Assembly (NCBI GenBank): GCA_947465255.1
Contig: CANIAA010000006.1
Span: forward strand, 1 to 33,980
Source of the DNA: Flavobacteriales bacterium
GTDB lineage: Bacteria > Bacteroidota > Bacteroidia > Flavobacteriales_D > Sanyastnellaceae
DNA: 33,980 nt
Reading direction: 5' to 3'
Numbering within the stretch: position 1 is the first letter of the stretch; each line of letters begins with the position of its first letter. Positions 1-9,178 of the stretch are shown here, piece after piece. The translations under genes were made by a program, and so were the position numbers. The notes under the pieces are model-generated. The model saw only the letters and a list, made by a program, of their open reading frames with translations. It was not told the DNA's origin and did no database searches.

Positions 1-107
1 AGACATTGTCAAGAGAAAGAAGATGCTATGAAGTCGGTTCATTATTGGTACTAGTTTATTGACAAAAGTAAGGTGGAATTGTAATCTACTTTCAACATCT
101 TTGTAGT

Positions 108-467
108 GTGAAAAAGACAGCTGTTATTGGCGCATCTCCTAACCCAGACCGTTACAGTCATAAAGCGGTGCAGGCACTTGTCAAATCTGGATTCGATTGC
201 GTCGCGATTGGGTTAAAACAGGGTCAGATTGATGGCATACCCATTCAACTAAACCCCATTGATACCTCAACTATCGATACTGTAAGCTTGTATGTTGGAC
301 CCAAAAACCAACAAGCGTGGCGAGAAATGATCCTGAAAATCCATCCGAACCGAGTAATATTTAATCCCGGCACGGAGAATCCCGAATTCGAATCAGAACT
401 CATTCTTAACGGCATTGCGGTCGAGCATGCATGTACTTTGGTGCTGCTTTCCACAGGCCAATTCTGA
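108..467 (+). CDS. CoA-binding domain protein (YccU-like), GTG start
   Basis: ORF translation KTAVIGASPNPDRYSHKAVQALVKSGFDCVAIG...VIFNPGTENPEFESELILNGIAVEHACTLVLLSTGQF matches the small Rossmann CoA-binding family; GTG at 108. Confidence 0.85.
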   Translation: MKKTAVIGASPNPDRYSHKAVQALVKSGFDCVAIGLKQGQIDGIPIQLNPIDTSTIDTVSLYVGPKNQQAWREMILKIHPNRVIFNPGTENPEFESELILNGIAVEHACTLVLLSTGQF

Positions 468-474
468 ACCATCC

Positions 475-954
475 ATGATTACCCTTCGCGCACTTCGATT
501 GGCTGATTTGGATATGGTATACCAATGGGAAAACAATCCTGAACTATGGCATGTATCAGAACAAAAAGGTCCTTTCAGCAGAGCTGAAATCGAAGCGTTC
601 GTGGAAAAATGTGTCGATGAAAGTAATCCCGAAATTACCCGGTGGCTGATTTGCAGAGGTGAACATGCAATAGGAGCAGTTGACCTATTCGACATGGATA
701 ACAAATTGAATCAATGTGGTATTGGTATTTTCATTCTTGAACAGAAGAATCGAAACTATGGATACGCCACAATAGCATTAAAATCTGCACTAACAAGATT
801 GTCCAAATCAGGAATCGAAAGCGTGATTGCGATTATTTTCGACGACAACCAAGCAAGTCGGAGATTATTTTTGAGGGCGGGTTTTATTCCGGGGCGTTCC
901 TTAATCTACAACGGTAAGCATGCAACTCGGTTCTCACTTTCACTTCCCATATGA
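475..954 (+). CDS. GNAT family N-acetyltransferase
   Basis: ITLRALRLADLDMVYQWENNPELWHVSEQ... and the GIGIF..NRNYGYATIALKSAL region are typical of RimJ/RimL-like GNATs. The ORF-track start at 415 overlaps the upstream gene; ATG at 475 is preferred. Confidence 0.88.
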   Translation: MITLRALRLADLDMVYQWENNPELWHVSEQKGPFSRAEIEAFVEKCVDESNPEITRWLICRGEHAIGAVDLFDMDNKLNQCGIGIFILEQKNRNYGYATIALKSALTRLSKSGIESVIAIIFDDNQASRRLFLRAGFIPGRSLIYNGKHATRFSLSLPI

Positions 955-1964
955 AAAAAAAAACACAGAAGCTACTCATTGCCATCATCGTTATTAGTTT
1001 ACTGGCAAGTACCGGCTATCTCTTTTTATTCAAAGCGCCTAATCTTTCACTTCCGGGAAATGATTGTGTTTTCTCCGTGAAAGAAACAACTTCACTTCAA
1101 GACATACTGACACAAAACAGTATTAGCCTTAAGAGTGAAACAACTTTAAAAATAAGCTCAACACTGAAACAACTGAATTCAATCAAGCCAGGCAGATATC
1201 GTTTAACCAATGGCATGAGTAATGGCGAAATCATCCGCGAATTCAGATCAGGCGGAATAGCTACCGTAAAAATCCGAATTGACGATGTAACGACATTGGA
1301 AGAATTAGCCGGCAGACTCGGATTCAACTTGCTTCATGATAGTGCATACTTCATGAGCACATTTCTGAATGACTCACTTTTACAATCGATGGGAATATCG
1401 CCAGGCGATGCAACTATCCTGATTCGACCGAACACGTATGAATTTTATTGGGACATGAGTGGACCGACATTTCTTAAAAAGATGAAGTCAGAATTTGACA
1501 AACTATGGAATGAAAATAGGTTGAAGCAATCGGATGAAATTGGAATGTCACCATCAGAAGTTACTGTCCTCGCGTCTATTGTTAAAGCCGAAACGGCAAA
1601 CAGCGATGAAGCCCCTCGCATTGCAGGGCTCTATTTGAATCGTCTTCGCATAGAAATGCCCCTGCAATCTGACCCAACTACTCTTTTTGGAAGAAAAAAA
1701 TCGGCGCAACGTGTTTATTTGAGTGATCTGCAAGCAGACACTCCATATAATACGTATAAGATTACCGGGTTGCCACCCGGCCCGATTAACTTCCCTGAGA
1801 CCGTATACATCGATGCTGTGCTGAAGGCTGAAAGCCATGGATATATTTTTATGTGCGCAGAACCCGGAGCGACCGGTAAACACCGGTTTGCGAAATCATT
1901 GGCTGAACACGAGCGCAATAGAACAGACTACGTGAACTGGCTGCAGAAGCGGGGCATCGAATAG
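951..1964 (+). CDS. mltG: Endolytic murein transglycosylase MltG (YceG-like)
   Basis: N-terminal TM segment, LASIVKAETANSDEAPRIAGLYLNRLRIEMPLQSDPTT and YNTYKITGLPPGPINFPETVYIDAVLKAE motifs; ATGA overlap with the upstream gene. Confidence 0.95.
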   Translation: MKKKTQKLLIAIIVISLLASTGYLFLFKAPNLSLPGNDCVFSVKETTSLQDILTQNSISLKSETTLKISSTLKQLNSIKPGRYRLTNGMSNGEIIREFRSGGIATVKIRIDDVTTLEELAGRLGFNLLHDSAYFMSTFLNDSLLQSMGISPGDATILIRPNTYEFYWDMSGPTFLKKMKSEFDKLWNENRLKQSDEIGMSPSEVTVLASIVKAETANSDEAPRIAGLYLNRLRIEMPLQSDPTTLFGRKKSAQRVYLSDLQADTPYNTYKITGLPPGPINFPETVYIDAVLKAESHGYIFMCAEPGATGKHRFAKSLAEHERNRTDYVNWLQKRGIE

Positions 1965-1972
1965 GTTTTTTG

Positions 1973-2002
1973 TTGATAAATCAAGCTGTTTTATTACTTT
2001 TG
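1973..2002 (+). promoter_or_regulatory. Candidate Bacteroidota promoter TTG-N19-TACTTTTG upstream of the hybrid kinase
   Basis: TTG 1973-1975, 19-nt gap, TACTTTTG 1995-2002 (consensus TAnnTTTG); ATG at 2010. Confidence 0.5.
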
Positions 2003-2009
2003 TGTTGAT

Positions 2010-4205
2010 ATGTTAGGCAGAGAGAAGATTCTTTGGCGGCTTCGCGTGCTTCTGTTTGTTATGGTTGGTGTAACCGTAGCTTCTTGCATTGTGCTCATAT
2101 ACAGTCAAAGCAGTCTGAGCAGCTATCTCTCCAAGATTAGCCTTTCATCGCGCCAAAAGGCTTTAGCAGAGGAGTTAGGTCGCAGAATGTTCGCCATACA
2201 ACGTAAGGTAAACGAGCACAGCGACTTCCAAGGTGAAATCGCAGAGTTCGAAGTCTCTCTGAATAAATGGGAAAATGCGCAGAAGGCGCTTATAACCGGC
2301 AGCGAACAATATGGTACTTCGGGAAGCAATACCAACGCATCGCAAGAAATGCTTCAGAATTCGTCGGTTCAGTTTGTTCAGTGCCGCGATTTTCTGACAG
2401 CCTACATCAAGACACCCGAAACGTATACATTAGAACAACTGGATACCGGAATGGCGGTTTTGGAGGAGTATGTAGGCAGTATCAATAATGTAACCGGTCA
2501 GTTTTTGTTAGAAAGCGAGCTCCAAGAAAATGTAACTATTTCGGCCATCGGTTTGATTTCGGCGGCAACGCTGACAATTTTCATTTTAGGTTTTGTCTTA
2601 ATTCTCAAACCCATCCGAAAGAATTTTGAAGGTGCGGATTCGGAAATTGAAGAAGCCGAAAAGAAGGTTAATGAAGCTTTGCAAGCAAAAACAGAGTTTC
2701 TCTCCAACATGAGCCATGAAGTGCGCACACCTCTCAACGGTGTTATCGGCATGAGTGAACTACTTCTCCAAAGCAAATTGGACGAAGAGCAACGCGTGTA
2801 TTCGAGGAATATTCATAATAGTGCAATTCACTTATTGGAACTACTCAATAATGTGTTGGACGTAGCCAAAATGCAATCGACCAAGATGGAAGTTCTTAAG
2901 GAACGGTTCTCGGTTCAAGACTGTATTGATCAAGTAATCGATTTAATGAAACCACTTGCCCATGGTAAGAAGATCGAGTTGATGTCAGACGTTTCTCCTG
3001 ATATTCCCTTGGAAATTCTCAGCGATGAGCACCGGATACGTCAAATCTTAATCAATTTGGTTAACAACGCGATCAAGTTTACACACCAGGGGGAAGTTGT
3101 AATCAAAACCGAATTAGTAAATCGAGAGAACGAATTTGTGCAAATCGAGTTCAGTATTAAGGATACAGGAATCGGGATTGATGCTGAAGAATTAGAAAAA
3201 ATCTTTGAGTCATTCTATCAAGTTGATTCTTCTAATCAAAAGAAATATCCAGGATCAGGGCTTGGGCTATCAATAAGTAAGAACATCGCCCATGAACTGG
3301 GAAGCAAAATAAAGGTTACTAGCACTCCCGGTAAAGGATCCATATTCTCATTCAGTCTCGTTGCTGAGATTACAGGACAAGACCATAAAGAAAAGGTAAA
3401 GGCACTGCAAGGTTTACAAGCATTGGTTATCGACGACAACACCACCAATCTAAAAATCTTAGTCAAACAGTTATCTGCCTGGGGCATACAGGCGACTCCT
3501 TTCAACAGCCCTCAACTGGTAACAGATGTAATGTCGAATCTCAACAAGTTTGATTTCGTTATTCTGGACATGCAAATGCCGGAGCTCGACGGACAGTCAG
3601 TAGCTAAAACCATTCGCACTCACTTTACTTATCAGGAGCTTCCCATCATCGTCCTCTCCTCATTGGGCGAGTACATGATGCATGATCGAGATAATCTATA
3701 CAATGCATTCCTGACTAAACCCGTCAAGCAATCCAAACTACTCGATACAATTATCGATGTAATGCAGATAAGTCCCGTGCAATTGGCAAAGCTTACTATG
3801 CAAAGTGGAAACAAGGAAGTAATAGGATCTAACTCAGGACTGAAGATTCTACTCGCGCAAGACAATGAACTATCACGAGCGGTCACAGCAAAAACACTTG
3901 AACGTTTGGGGCACAAGTCTATCACAGTAGCAACCGGCAAAGAGGTTTTAGAAAAATCACACAAGGAAGAGTACGATCTGATTCTAATGGACGTGAAGGA
4001 GAACGAAGTTGATGGCATTGAAACAACGAAGCAGTTAAAGAAGTTGGTCGATGAGGAATCTATGCCCGTCATTATCGGTCTAAGCCGAGACCAACAGAAA
4101 GACAAAGCGATATGCATTCAAGCAGGCATGGACGACATCTTGGAAAAACCAATGCGTGCTGAAGTTCTGCAGGAAAAAATCAACTACTGGATTATATCTC
4201 AGTAA
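2010..4205 (+). CDS. Hybrid sensor histidine kinase with two C-terminal receiver domains and a PilJ-like N-terminal sensor
   Basis: Two TMs; HisKA EFLSNMSHEVRTPLNGVIGMSELL; HATPase DTGIGIDAEELEKIFESFYQ...GSGLGLSISKNIAHELGSKIKVTSTPGKGSIF; REC1 VIDDNTTN...VILDMQMPELDG; REC2 LLAQDNELSR...LILMDVKENEVDG. Confidence 0.95.
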   Translation: MLGREKILWRLRVLLFVMVGVTVASCIVLIYSQSSLSSYLSKISLSSRQKALAEELGRRMFAIQRKVNEHSDFQGEIAEFEVSLNKWENAQKALITGSEQYGTSGSNTNASQEMLQNSSVQFVQCRDFLTAYIKTPETYTLEQLDTGMAVLEEYVGSINNVTGQFLLESELQENVTISAIGLISAATLTIFILGFVLILKPIRKNFEGADSEIEEAEKKVNEALQAKTEFLSNMSHEVRTPLNGVIGMSELLLQSKLDEEQRVYSRNIHNSAIHLLELLNNVLDVAKMQSTKMEVLKERFSVQDCIDQVIDLMKPLAHGKKIELMSDVSPDIPLEILSDEHRIRQILINLVNNAIKFTHQGEVVIKTELVNRENEFVQIEFSIKDTGIGIDAEELEKIFESFYQVDSSNQKKYPGSGLGLSISKNIAHELGSKIKVTSTPGKGSIFSFSLVAEITGQDHKEKVKALQGLQALVIDDNTTNLKILVKQLSAWGIQATPFNSPQLVTDVMSNLNKFDFVILDMQMPELDGQSVAKTIRTHFTYQELPIIVLSSLGEYMMHDRDNLYNAFLTKPVKQSKLLDTIIDVMQISPVQLAKLTMQSGNKEVIGSNSGLKILLAQDNELSRAVTAKTLERLGHKSITVATGKEVLEKSHKEEYDLILMDVKENEVDGIETTKQLKKLVDEESMPVIIGLSRDQQKDKAICIQAGMDDILEKPMRAEVLQEKINYWIISQ

Positions 4206-4391
4206 GGATTGTACTCTAAGTCCGAGTTTCTTTTTCAACTCTCAGTTCTGAACCTGTACACTTTCAGTGTTACCAACCATGATGGTCAATCAAATCAAAA
4301 TTCAGAACGCCTGCGCTACATACTTCACTGCTCATCCGCATACAAACAGCCTTAGTGAATCGTTCAGTATATTGCAGCTCCTCGTATTGAA

Positions 4392-5279
4392 ATGCATCAC
4401 ACGAAACGCTTTCTATTCTTACTGATTATAGTTGTTGCTGTCATTAAAATGAAAGCGCAACATGACACACTTTCAAGTAAGTATAGAAACCTAAAGACTT
4501 GGTCAATACCCTTGACTATAGGGGCTTCCAGCTACATAATGCTCAACGAGCTTTGGTATAAAAATTATCCACGCACGAGCCTTCACTCCTTTAATGACAA
4601 CTCTGAATGGTTGCAAGTCGACAAAGTTGGGCATGCATTTACATCGTACACCTTGGCGCGATATCTCAATAGTTATTTCGAACATAATTTGAATCTAGAA
4701 TCAGATTCATGGCGAGGTGCAGCAACGAGTATGCTATACATGACAAGCATTGAACTGCTTGATGGCAGAAGCGCTCAATGGGGATTTTCGTGGGGTGATA
4801 TGATTGCGAACACGAGTGGAATTTTTCTATTCTCTGCACAAGATTTTCTTTGGAACGAGCAACGCATCACATTGAAATTCTCATACACTCCTTCCTCATT
4901 TGCGAGCTACAACGAAGAAGTACTAGGTCGTAATTTTCAACAACGCATCTTAAAGGACTACAATGCACAAACGTATTGGGCATCATTCAACATACACAAA
5001 TTTCTCGCTTCTGGCGCGACTTTCCCGAGGTGGTTGAATATTGCAATAGGATATGGCGCAACAAAAATGACAAGTGCAAATTTCGTTGTTGATGATGTTA
5101 ATAATTTTCAACGCGAGCGTGAATTCTACTTTTCATTTGATGCAGATTTGGAACGTGTTCGATGGAAGAAAAAATGGATGAAGCGAACAGCGAAAATTTT
5201 AAGCTTCATAAAAATTCCAGGACCCACTTTTGAAATTCGTGATAATGGAAAAATAAAATTTCACGGATTGTTTTTTTGA
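4392..5279 (+). CDS. DUF2279 family protein (YfiM-like)
   Basis: VDKVGHAFTSYTLARYLNSYFE and SWGDMIANTSGIFLFSAQDFLWNEQRITLKFSYTPS are characteristic of DUF2279. Confidence 0.75.
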   Translation: MHHTKRFLFLLIIVVAVIKMKAQHDTLSSKYRNLKTWSIPLTIGASSYIMLNELWYKNYPRTSLHSFNDNSEWLQVDKVGHAFTSYTLARYLNSYFEHNLNLESDSWRGAATSMLYMTSIELLDGRSAQWGFSWGDMIANTSGIFLFSAQDFLWNEQRITLKFSYTPSSFASYNEEVLGRNFQQRILKDYNAQTYWASFNIHKFLASGATFPRWLNIAIGYGATKMTSANFVVDDVNNFQREREFYFSFDADLERVRWKKKWMKRTAKILSFIKIPGPTFEIRDNGKIKFHGLFF

Positions 5280-5312
5280 AGACCTGAACAGAAACCGAAG
5301 TGAGAAATTGAA

Positions 5313-5825
5313 ATGGGAGTTTATCGAGTGACAGAGATAACACATGCTTCACCCAAGAGTTGGGAAGATGCAACGGCCAAAGTAGTGGAAGAAGCAATGG
5401 CTCGTTTCAATAGCGTTAGTTCGGTTTATGTTCAAGACCAGACCGCAAGAGTATTAAATGGGAAGGTGAATGAGTTTTGCGTTACGGCCAAGGTCACTTA
5501 TGAAATTGTAAATCACAAATCAACCGTTACAAATATGAAAACAAAGTCAAAATCACACGCTGCCCCTAAGGCCGTGAAGAAGGCTGCTGCCAAGAAGGCT
5601 GCTCCTAAGAAGAAAGCTGCTGCTAAGAAAGCTGCTCCTAAGAAGGCTGCTGCTAAGAAGGCTGCTGCTCCTAAGAAGGCTGCTGCTAAGAAGGCTGCTC
5701 CGAAGAAAGCTGCTGCTCCTAAGAAGGCTGCTGCTAAGAAGGCTGCTCCGAAGAAAGCTGCTGCTAAGAAGGCTGCTGCTCCGAAGAAAGCTGCTGCTCC
5801 TAAGAAGGCTGCTGCTAAGAAGTAA
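5313..5825 (+). CDS. Dodecin-domain protein with C-terminal histone-H1-like Lys/Ala/Pro-rich tail
   Basis: N-terminus MGVYRVTEITHASPKSWEDATAKVVEEAMARFNSVSSVYVQDQTARVLNGKVNEFCVTAKVTYEIVN resembles dodecin; residues from about 75 on are repeated KKAAAKKAAPKK-type sequence in the same uninterrupted frame. Confidence 0.85.
   Translation: MGVYRVTEITHASPKSWEDATAKVVEEAMARFNSVSSVYVQDQTARVLNGKVNEFCVTAKVTYEIVNHKSTVTNMKTKSKSHAAPKAVKKAAAKKAAPKKKAAAKKAAPKKAAAKKAAAPKKAAAKKAAPKKAAAPKKAAAKKAAPKKAAAKKAAAPKKAAAPKKAAAKK
5577..5822 (+). repeat. In-gene degenerate tandem repeat encoding K/A/P-rich tail (AAGAAGGCTGCTGCT / CCTAAGAAGGCTGCT units)
   Basis: Near-identical 15-24 nt blocks repeated throughout the 3' half of the ORF. 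Confidence 0.9.
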
Positions 5826-5845
5826 TATTCTTCGTAACGAAAATG

Positions 5846-5870
5846 AAAACCCCGCAATGCGGGGTTTTTT
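5846..5870 (+). terminator. Rho-independent, probably bidirectional terminator
   Basis: AAAACCCCGCAATGCGGGGTTTTTT: 5-bp CCCCG/CGGGG stem extendable to CCCCGC/GCGGGG, flanked by A- and T-tracts, between convergent genes. Confidence 0.92.
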
Positions 5871-5904
5871 GTTTTCAGTAATTCCGAAACAAGTATTCAG
5901 CTTT

Positions 5905-6939
5905 CTACTTCTGCAATTTGATGAACACAGGCAGATGATCTGAATATCCACCCTTGTATGAATCACCGGCGTATGATCTGCTGGGGCGAACAACGCCATC
6001 CTTGTCGCGAAAAAGGATTCTATCATCGCGCAATACACCTGACGCTTGCGCGTCAACATGCCAACCGGTTGTGGTCATAAATCCTCTGGAAGTAATCATT
6101 TGATCCAAAGCGCCCCACTCACCCTTATAGAAATAGGAGCCATTCCCCGATGCATGTATTGCGTACATCTGATTATACAAAGGAGACGAAGGCTGGTCCG
6201 ATGCGCCCAGAGTTTCATATATACTCTTGTCATTAGGATGATCATTGAAGTCACCCATGATTAGAATTTTAGCATTGGCATTTTCTGAAAGCACAACATC
6301 AATTTTCGACTTCAACAAGGCTGCAACTGCCAATCGATTCGGTTCACTTTCGGTTTGCCCACCGCTTCGGCTCGGCCAATGGTTTACAAAAAAGTGAATC
6401 GTCTCTCCATCCAACTTGCCCTGTGCATGCAATATATCACGCGTGTTTGGATCTTTCGGATCGGGCAAAGCGATCGTATAATACTCGAATCGCACATCTT
6501 TCAATTTCGATGCATCATACAATGCTACAGCATCAATACCACGCTCATCGGGACTGTCGGCATGGATAATTTCATAGCGCCCCTTTTTAGGAGAAGCATT
6601 CAATGCAGGCTCGCGCACCAAATCAAGGAGCACAGCTTTATTCTCTATCTCACACAATCCTATAAAAACAGGTAGTTCTCCAGGGAGCAAATCAATAACT
6701 TCTGAAATACGCGAAAGCTTTTCACTGTAGCGAACAGAACTCCACTGCAATTTTCCCGAGGGAGTAAAGTCTTCATCGATTGTAATCGGATCATCAATCG
6801 TATCGAATAAATTCTCTACATTATAGAAAGCAACGATTACCTCCTCGCCTCCGGATTTTGATTTTCTCTGAGCAGTAGCACAAGACATTAAACAAAAGAA
6901 GAATGCCAAAGGGAGCAGGAATGATAGATGGTATTTCAT
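5905..6939 (-). CDS. Endonuclease/exonuclease/phosphatase family protein, secreted lipoprotein-like
   Basis: EEVIVAFYNVENLFDTIDDP..., NHWPSRSGGQTESEPNR, ILIMGDFNDHPND, GGYSDHLPVFIKL motifs; N-terminal signal with LMSCATA. Confidence 0.93.
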   Translation of the reverse strand: MKYHLSFLLPLAFFFCLMSCATAQRKSKSGGEEVIVAFYNVENLFDTIDDPITIDEDFTPSGKLQWSSVRYSEKLSRISEVIDLLPGELPVFIGLCEIENKAVLLDLVREPALNASPKKGRYEIIHADSPDERGIDAVALYDASKLKDVRFEYYTIALPDPKDPNTRDILHAQGKLDGETIHFFVNHWPSRSGGQTESEPNRLAVAALLKSKIDVVLSENANAKILIMGDFNDHPNDKSIYETLGASDQPSSPLYNQMYAIHASGNGSYFYKGEWGALDQMITSRGFMTTTGWHVDAQASGVLRDDRILFRDKDGVVRPSRSYAGDSYKGGYSDHLPVFIKLQK

Positions 6940-7036
6940 ATCGCAATTTTCAGCAAAGATGACCTTTTAAAGGGAATTTCAAAAAAATGCAACCATTATC
7001 CGACTGCTTACGTAACAACATGAAAACTGAACTGCA

Positions 7037-7483
7037 ATGAATAAAAACAAACTCTATACGCTCCTTTTGGGGATGTTCGCCTTCGGTCAAGGTGTCATGG
7101 CCCAAAGTCAACTGCAGCCCAAAACAGTTCATTTAAATGCGATGATGCAAACTGCATCCGAAACAGGTGCTACTTATCGGCTGCAACTAACGCCCCTCGA
7201 CGAAACGAAATACAAAGGCATCGTTTATGACGGAATGGAAAACCTGAAAGTAGAAGGTCAATACGTAGAGCGCAACGGACGCTACATCGAAGACGGCTAC
7301 TTCAAATACTACTTCCCGAATGGCAGCGTAGAAAGCGAAGGTGAATACCAGGCCGGAGTGAAAATTGGCCACTGGAAGCGATTCGATTTTATGGGCAACC
7401 GCAAACCGGATCGATACTATCCACCATCAAGCGCCAGCATGCGTCGCAAATCGATGAACATCGACATATCCACAGACAACTAA
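7037..7483 (+). CDS. Secreted protein with MORN/YwqK-like repeats
   Basis: Signal peptide followed by GRYIEDGYFKYYFPNGSVESEGEYQAGVKIGHWKRFDFMGNRK. Confidence 0.65.
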   Translation: MNKNKLYTLLLGMFAFGQGVMAQSQLQPKTVHLNAMMQTASETGATYRLQLTPLDETKYKGIVYDGMENLKVEGQYVERNGRYIEDGYFKYYFPNGSVESEGEYQAGVKIGHWKRFDFMGNRKPDRYYPPSSASMRRKSMNIDISTDN

Positions 7484-7516
7484 ACTTCTTGATGGCCTGA
7501 CTACTTTTGGCGGGCC

Positions 7517-9163
7517 ATGACGAAACGATATTCCTGCCGAACCTATCTTTCGATGGCACTGACCTGGTCAGTGCTTTCGGCGTTAGTATCGTGTCAATCC
7601 GTTTCGAACGACACACGTAAAGTATTCTGCTACAATGAGAGTAATGGAATAACGACATTGGATCCGGCCTTCTCGCGCGATATCGAAGTGATGTGGGCAA
7701 CCAATCAGTTGTTTGATGGACTGGTCGAACTCGACTCACAGATGAAAGTCATTCCGTGCATTGCTGAACGCTGGGAAATTAGCGAAGATGGGAAAGACTA
7801 TTTTTTTTATCTGAGAGACAACGTCCATTTTCATCCGAGCCCTTTGTTTGAAGACACGGCCGGAAGAAAAGTAGTAGCGTCTGATTTCGTTTATAGTTTC
7901 AATCGACTACTCGATCCCGCGCTGGCCACTCCGGCTTCCTGGATTTTCAGCAGTGTTGATCGCACACAGGCCGGAGGATTTGAGGCCATTAGCGATCGTG
8001 TTTTCGCAATACACTTGAAAGAACCATTCCAACCGTTCTTAGGCATGCTCAGCATGCAGTATTGTAACGTAGTTCCAAAAGAAGTGGTCGAACATTATGG
8101 TCCTGACTTTCGCGAACACCCCATTGGAACTGGTCCATTTCGTTTTGCTTTCTGGTATGAAAACGTTGCACTGGTTATGCATCGCAACAATCGCTATTGG
8201 ATGAAGGATGAAGCGGGTCAGAATCTCCCCTACCTCGATGCAGTCAAAATTGAATTCGTTAAAGACATGTCTGTCGAGTTTCAAGGTTTGTTGCAAGGGA
8301 AGTACGACTTCATGAGCGGTATTCACACTTCATTCAAAGATGAATTATTGAATCAATCGGGCGAGCTGACGGAAGCCTATGAGAGCATACTGAGATTTCA
8401 GAGAACACCCTTCATTAAAACCGATTACCTCGGCTTTCAAATGGATCCATCAGCAGAGATTAATGCAAACTCTCCGTTGATGGATGTGCGAGTGAGGCAA
8501 GCCATTTCGCACGCCATCGATAAAAACGAGATGGTGAAATACCTGCGCAACAACACAGTATTCGCTGCATACAATGGTTTCGTCCCACCAATGTTGAACC
8601 CGGCAAATGAATCGCATTACTATCCCTATGACGTAACAAAAGCTAGGGCACTATTAGCAGAAGCCGGATTTCCGGATGGCAAAAACATGTCGGAGGTAGT
8701 GTTGTCGACCACGGGCGACTACGCCGACTTGATGGAGTACATCCAACATGCCCTAGGGAAAATAGGCATCCCTGTTCGCATCAACGTATTGCAAGGACCG
8801 GCACTGCGCGAGCAATCTGCAAAAGCACAATTAGCCGTATTTCGAAAATCTTGGCTAGCAGACTATGCCGATGCAGAGAATTTCCTCACCGTATTCTACT
8901 CACCGAATTTTTGTCCAACCGGGCCCAACTACACGCACTATAAAAATCCGGAATTCGATGCACGCTACGAAACTATTCGTCACGAATCGAATGATAGTAT
9001 TCGATACTCCCAAATTGCAGCGCTCAATGAGTTGCTCATGCAAGATGCGCCTGTCATTCCTCTTTACTATGATCAGGTTTCACACTTTGTGCGCAACAAC
9101 ATTGATGGAGTTCAAACAAACCCCGTGAACATGCTTGATTTACGACCGGTGCGAAAAAACTAA
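7517..9163 (+). CDS. ABC transporter substrate-binding protein, peptide/OppA-DppA type (SBP_bac_5)
   Basis: Lipoprotein-like N-terminus (ALVSCQS); GITTLDPAFSRDIEVMWATNQLFDGLVELD, WEISEDGKDYFFYLRDNVHFH, HPIGTGPFRF, VRQAISHAIDKNEMVKYL. Confidence 0.95.
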   Translation: MTKRYSCRTYLSMALTWSVLSALVSCQSVSNDTRKVFCYNESNGITTLDPAFSRDIEVMWATNQLFDGLVELDSQMKVIPCIAERWEISEDGKDYFFYLRDNVHFHPSPLFEDTAGRKVVASDFVYSFNRLLDPALATPASWIFSSVDRTQAGGFEAISDRVFAIHLKEPFQPFLGMLSMQYCNVVPKEVVEHYGPDFREHPIGTGPFRFAFWYENVALVMHRNNRYWMKDEAGQNLPYLDAVKIEFVKDMSVEFQGLLQGKYDFMSGIHTSFKDELLNQSGELTEAYESILRFQRTPFIKTDYLGFQMDPSAEINANSPLMDVRVRQAISHAIDKNEMVKYLRNNTVFAAYNGFVPPMLNPANESHYYPYDVTKARALLAEAGFPDGKNMSEVVLSTTGDYADLMEYIQHALGKIGIPVRINVLQGPALREQSAKAQLAVFRKSWLADYADAENFLTVFYSPNFCPTGPNYTHYKNPEFDARYETIRHESNDSIRYSQIAALNELLMQDAPVIPLYYDQVSHFVRNNIDGVQTNPVNMLDLRPVRKN

Positions 9164-9178
9164 AACACACTCTCGACT

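Noticed and set aside
415-474. Upstream start of the GNAT ORF
   Set aside because: The extension overlaps the CoA-binding gene out of frame and lacks homology-like sequence; ATG 475 fits the domain start.
5513-6059. Minus-strand ORFs (114 and 168 aa) across the K/A/P repeat
   Set aside because: Low-complexity L/S/A/F translations are the mirror of the sense repeat; the sense frame has a dodecin domain and fits the terminator placement.
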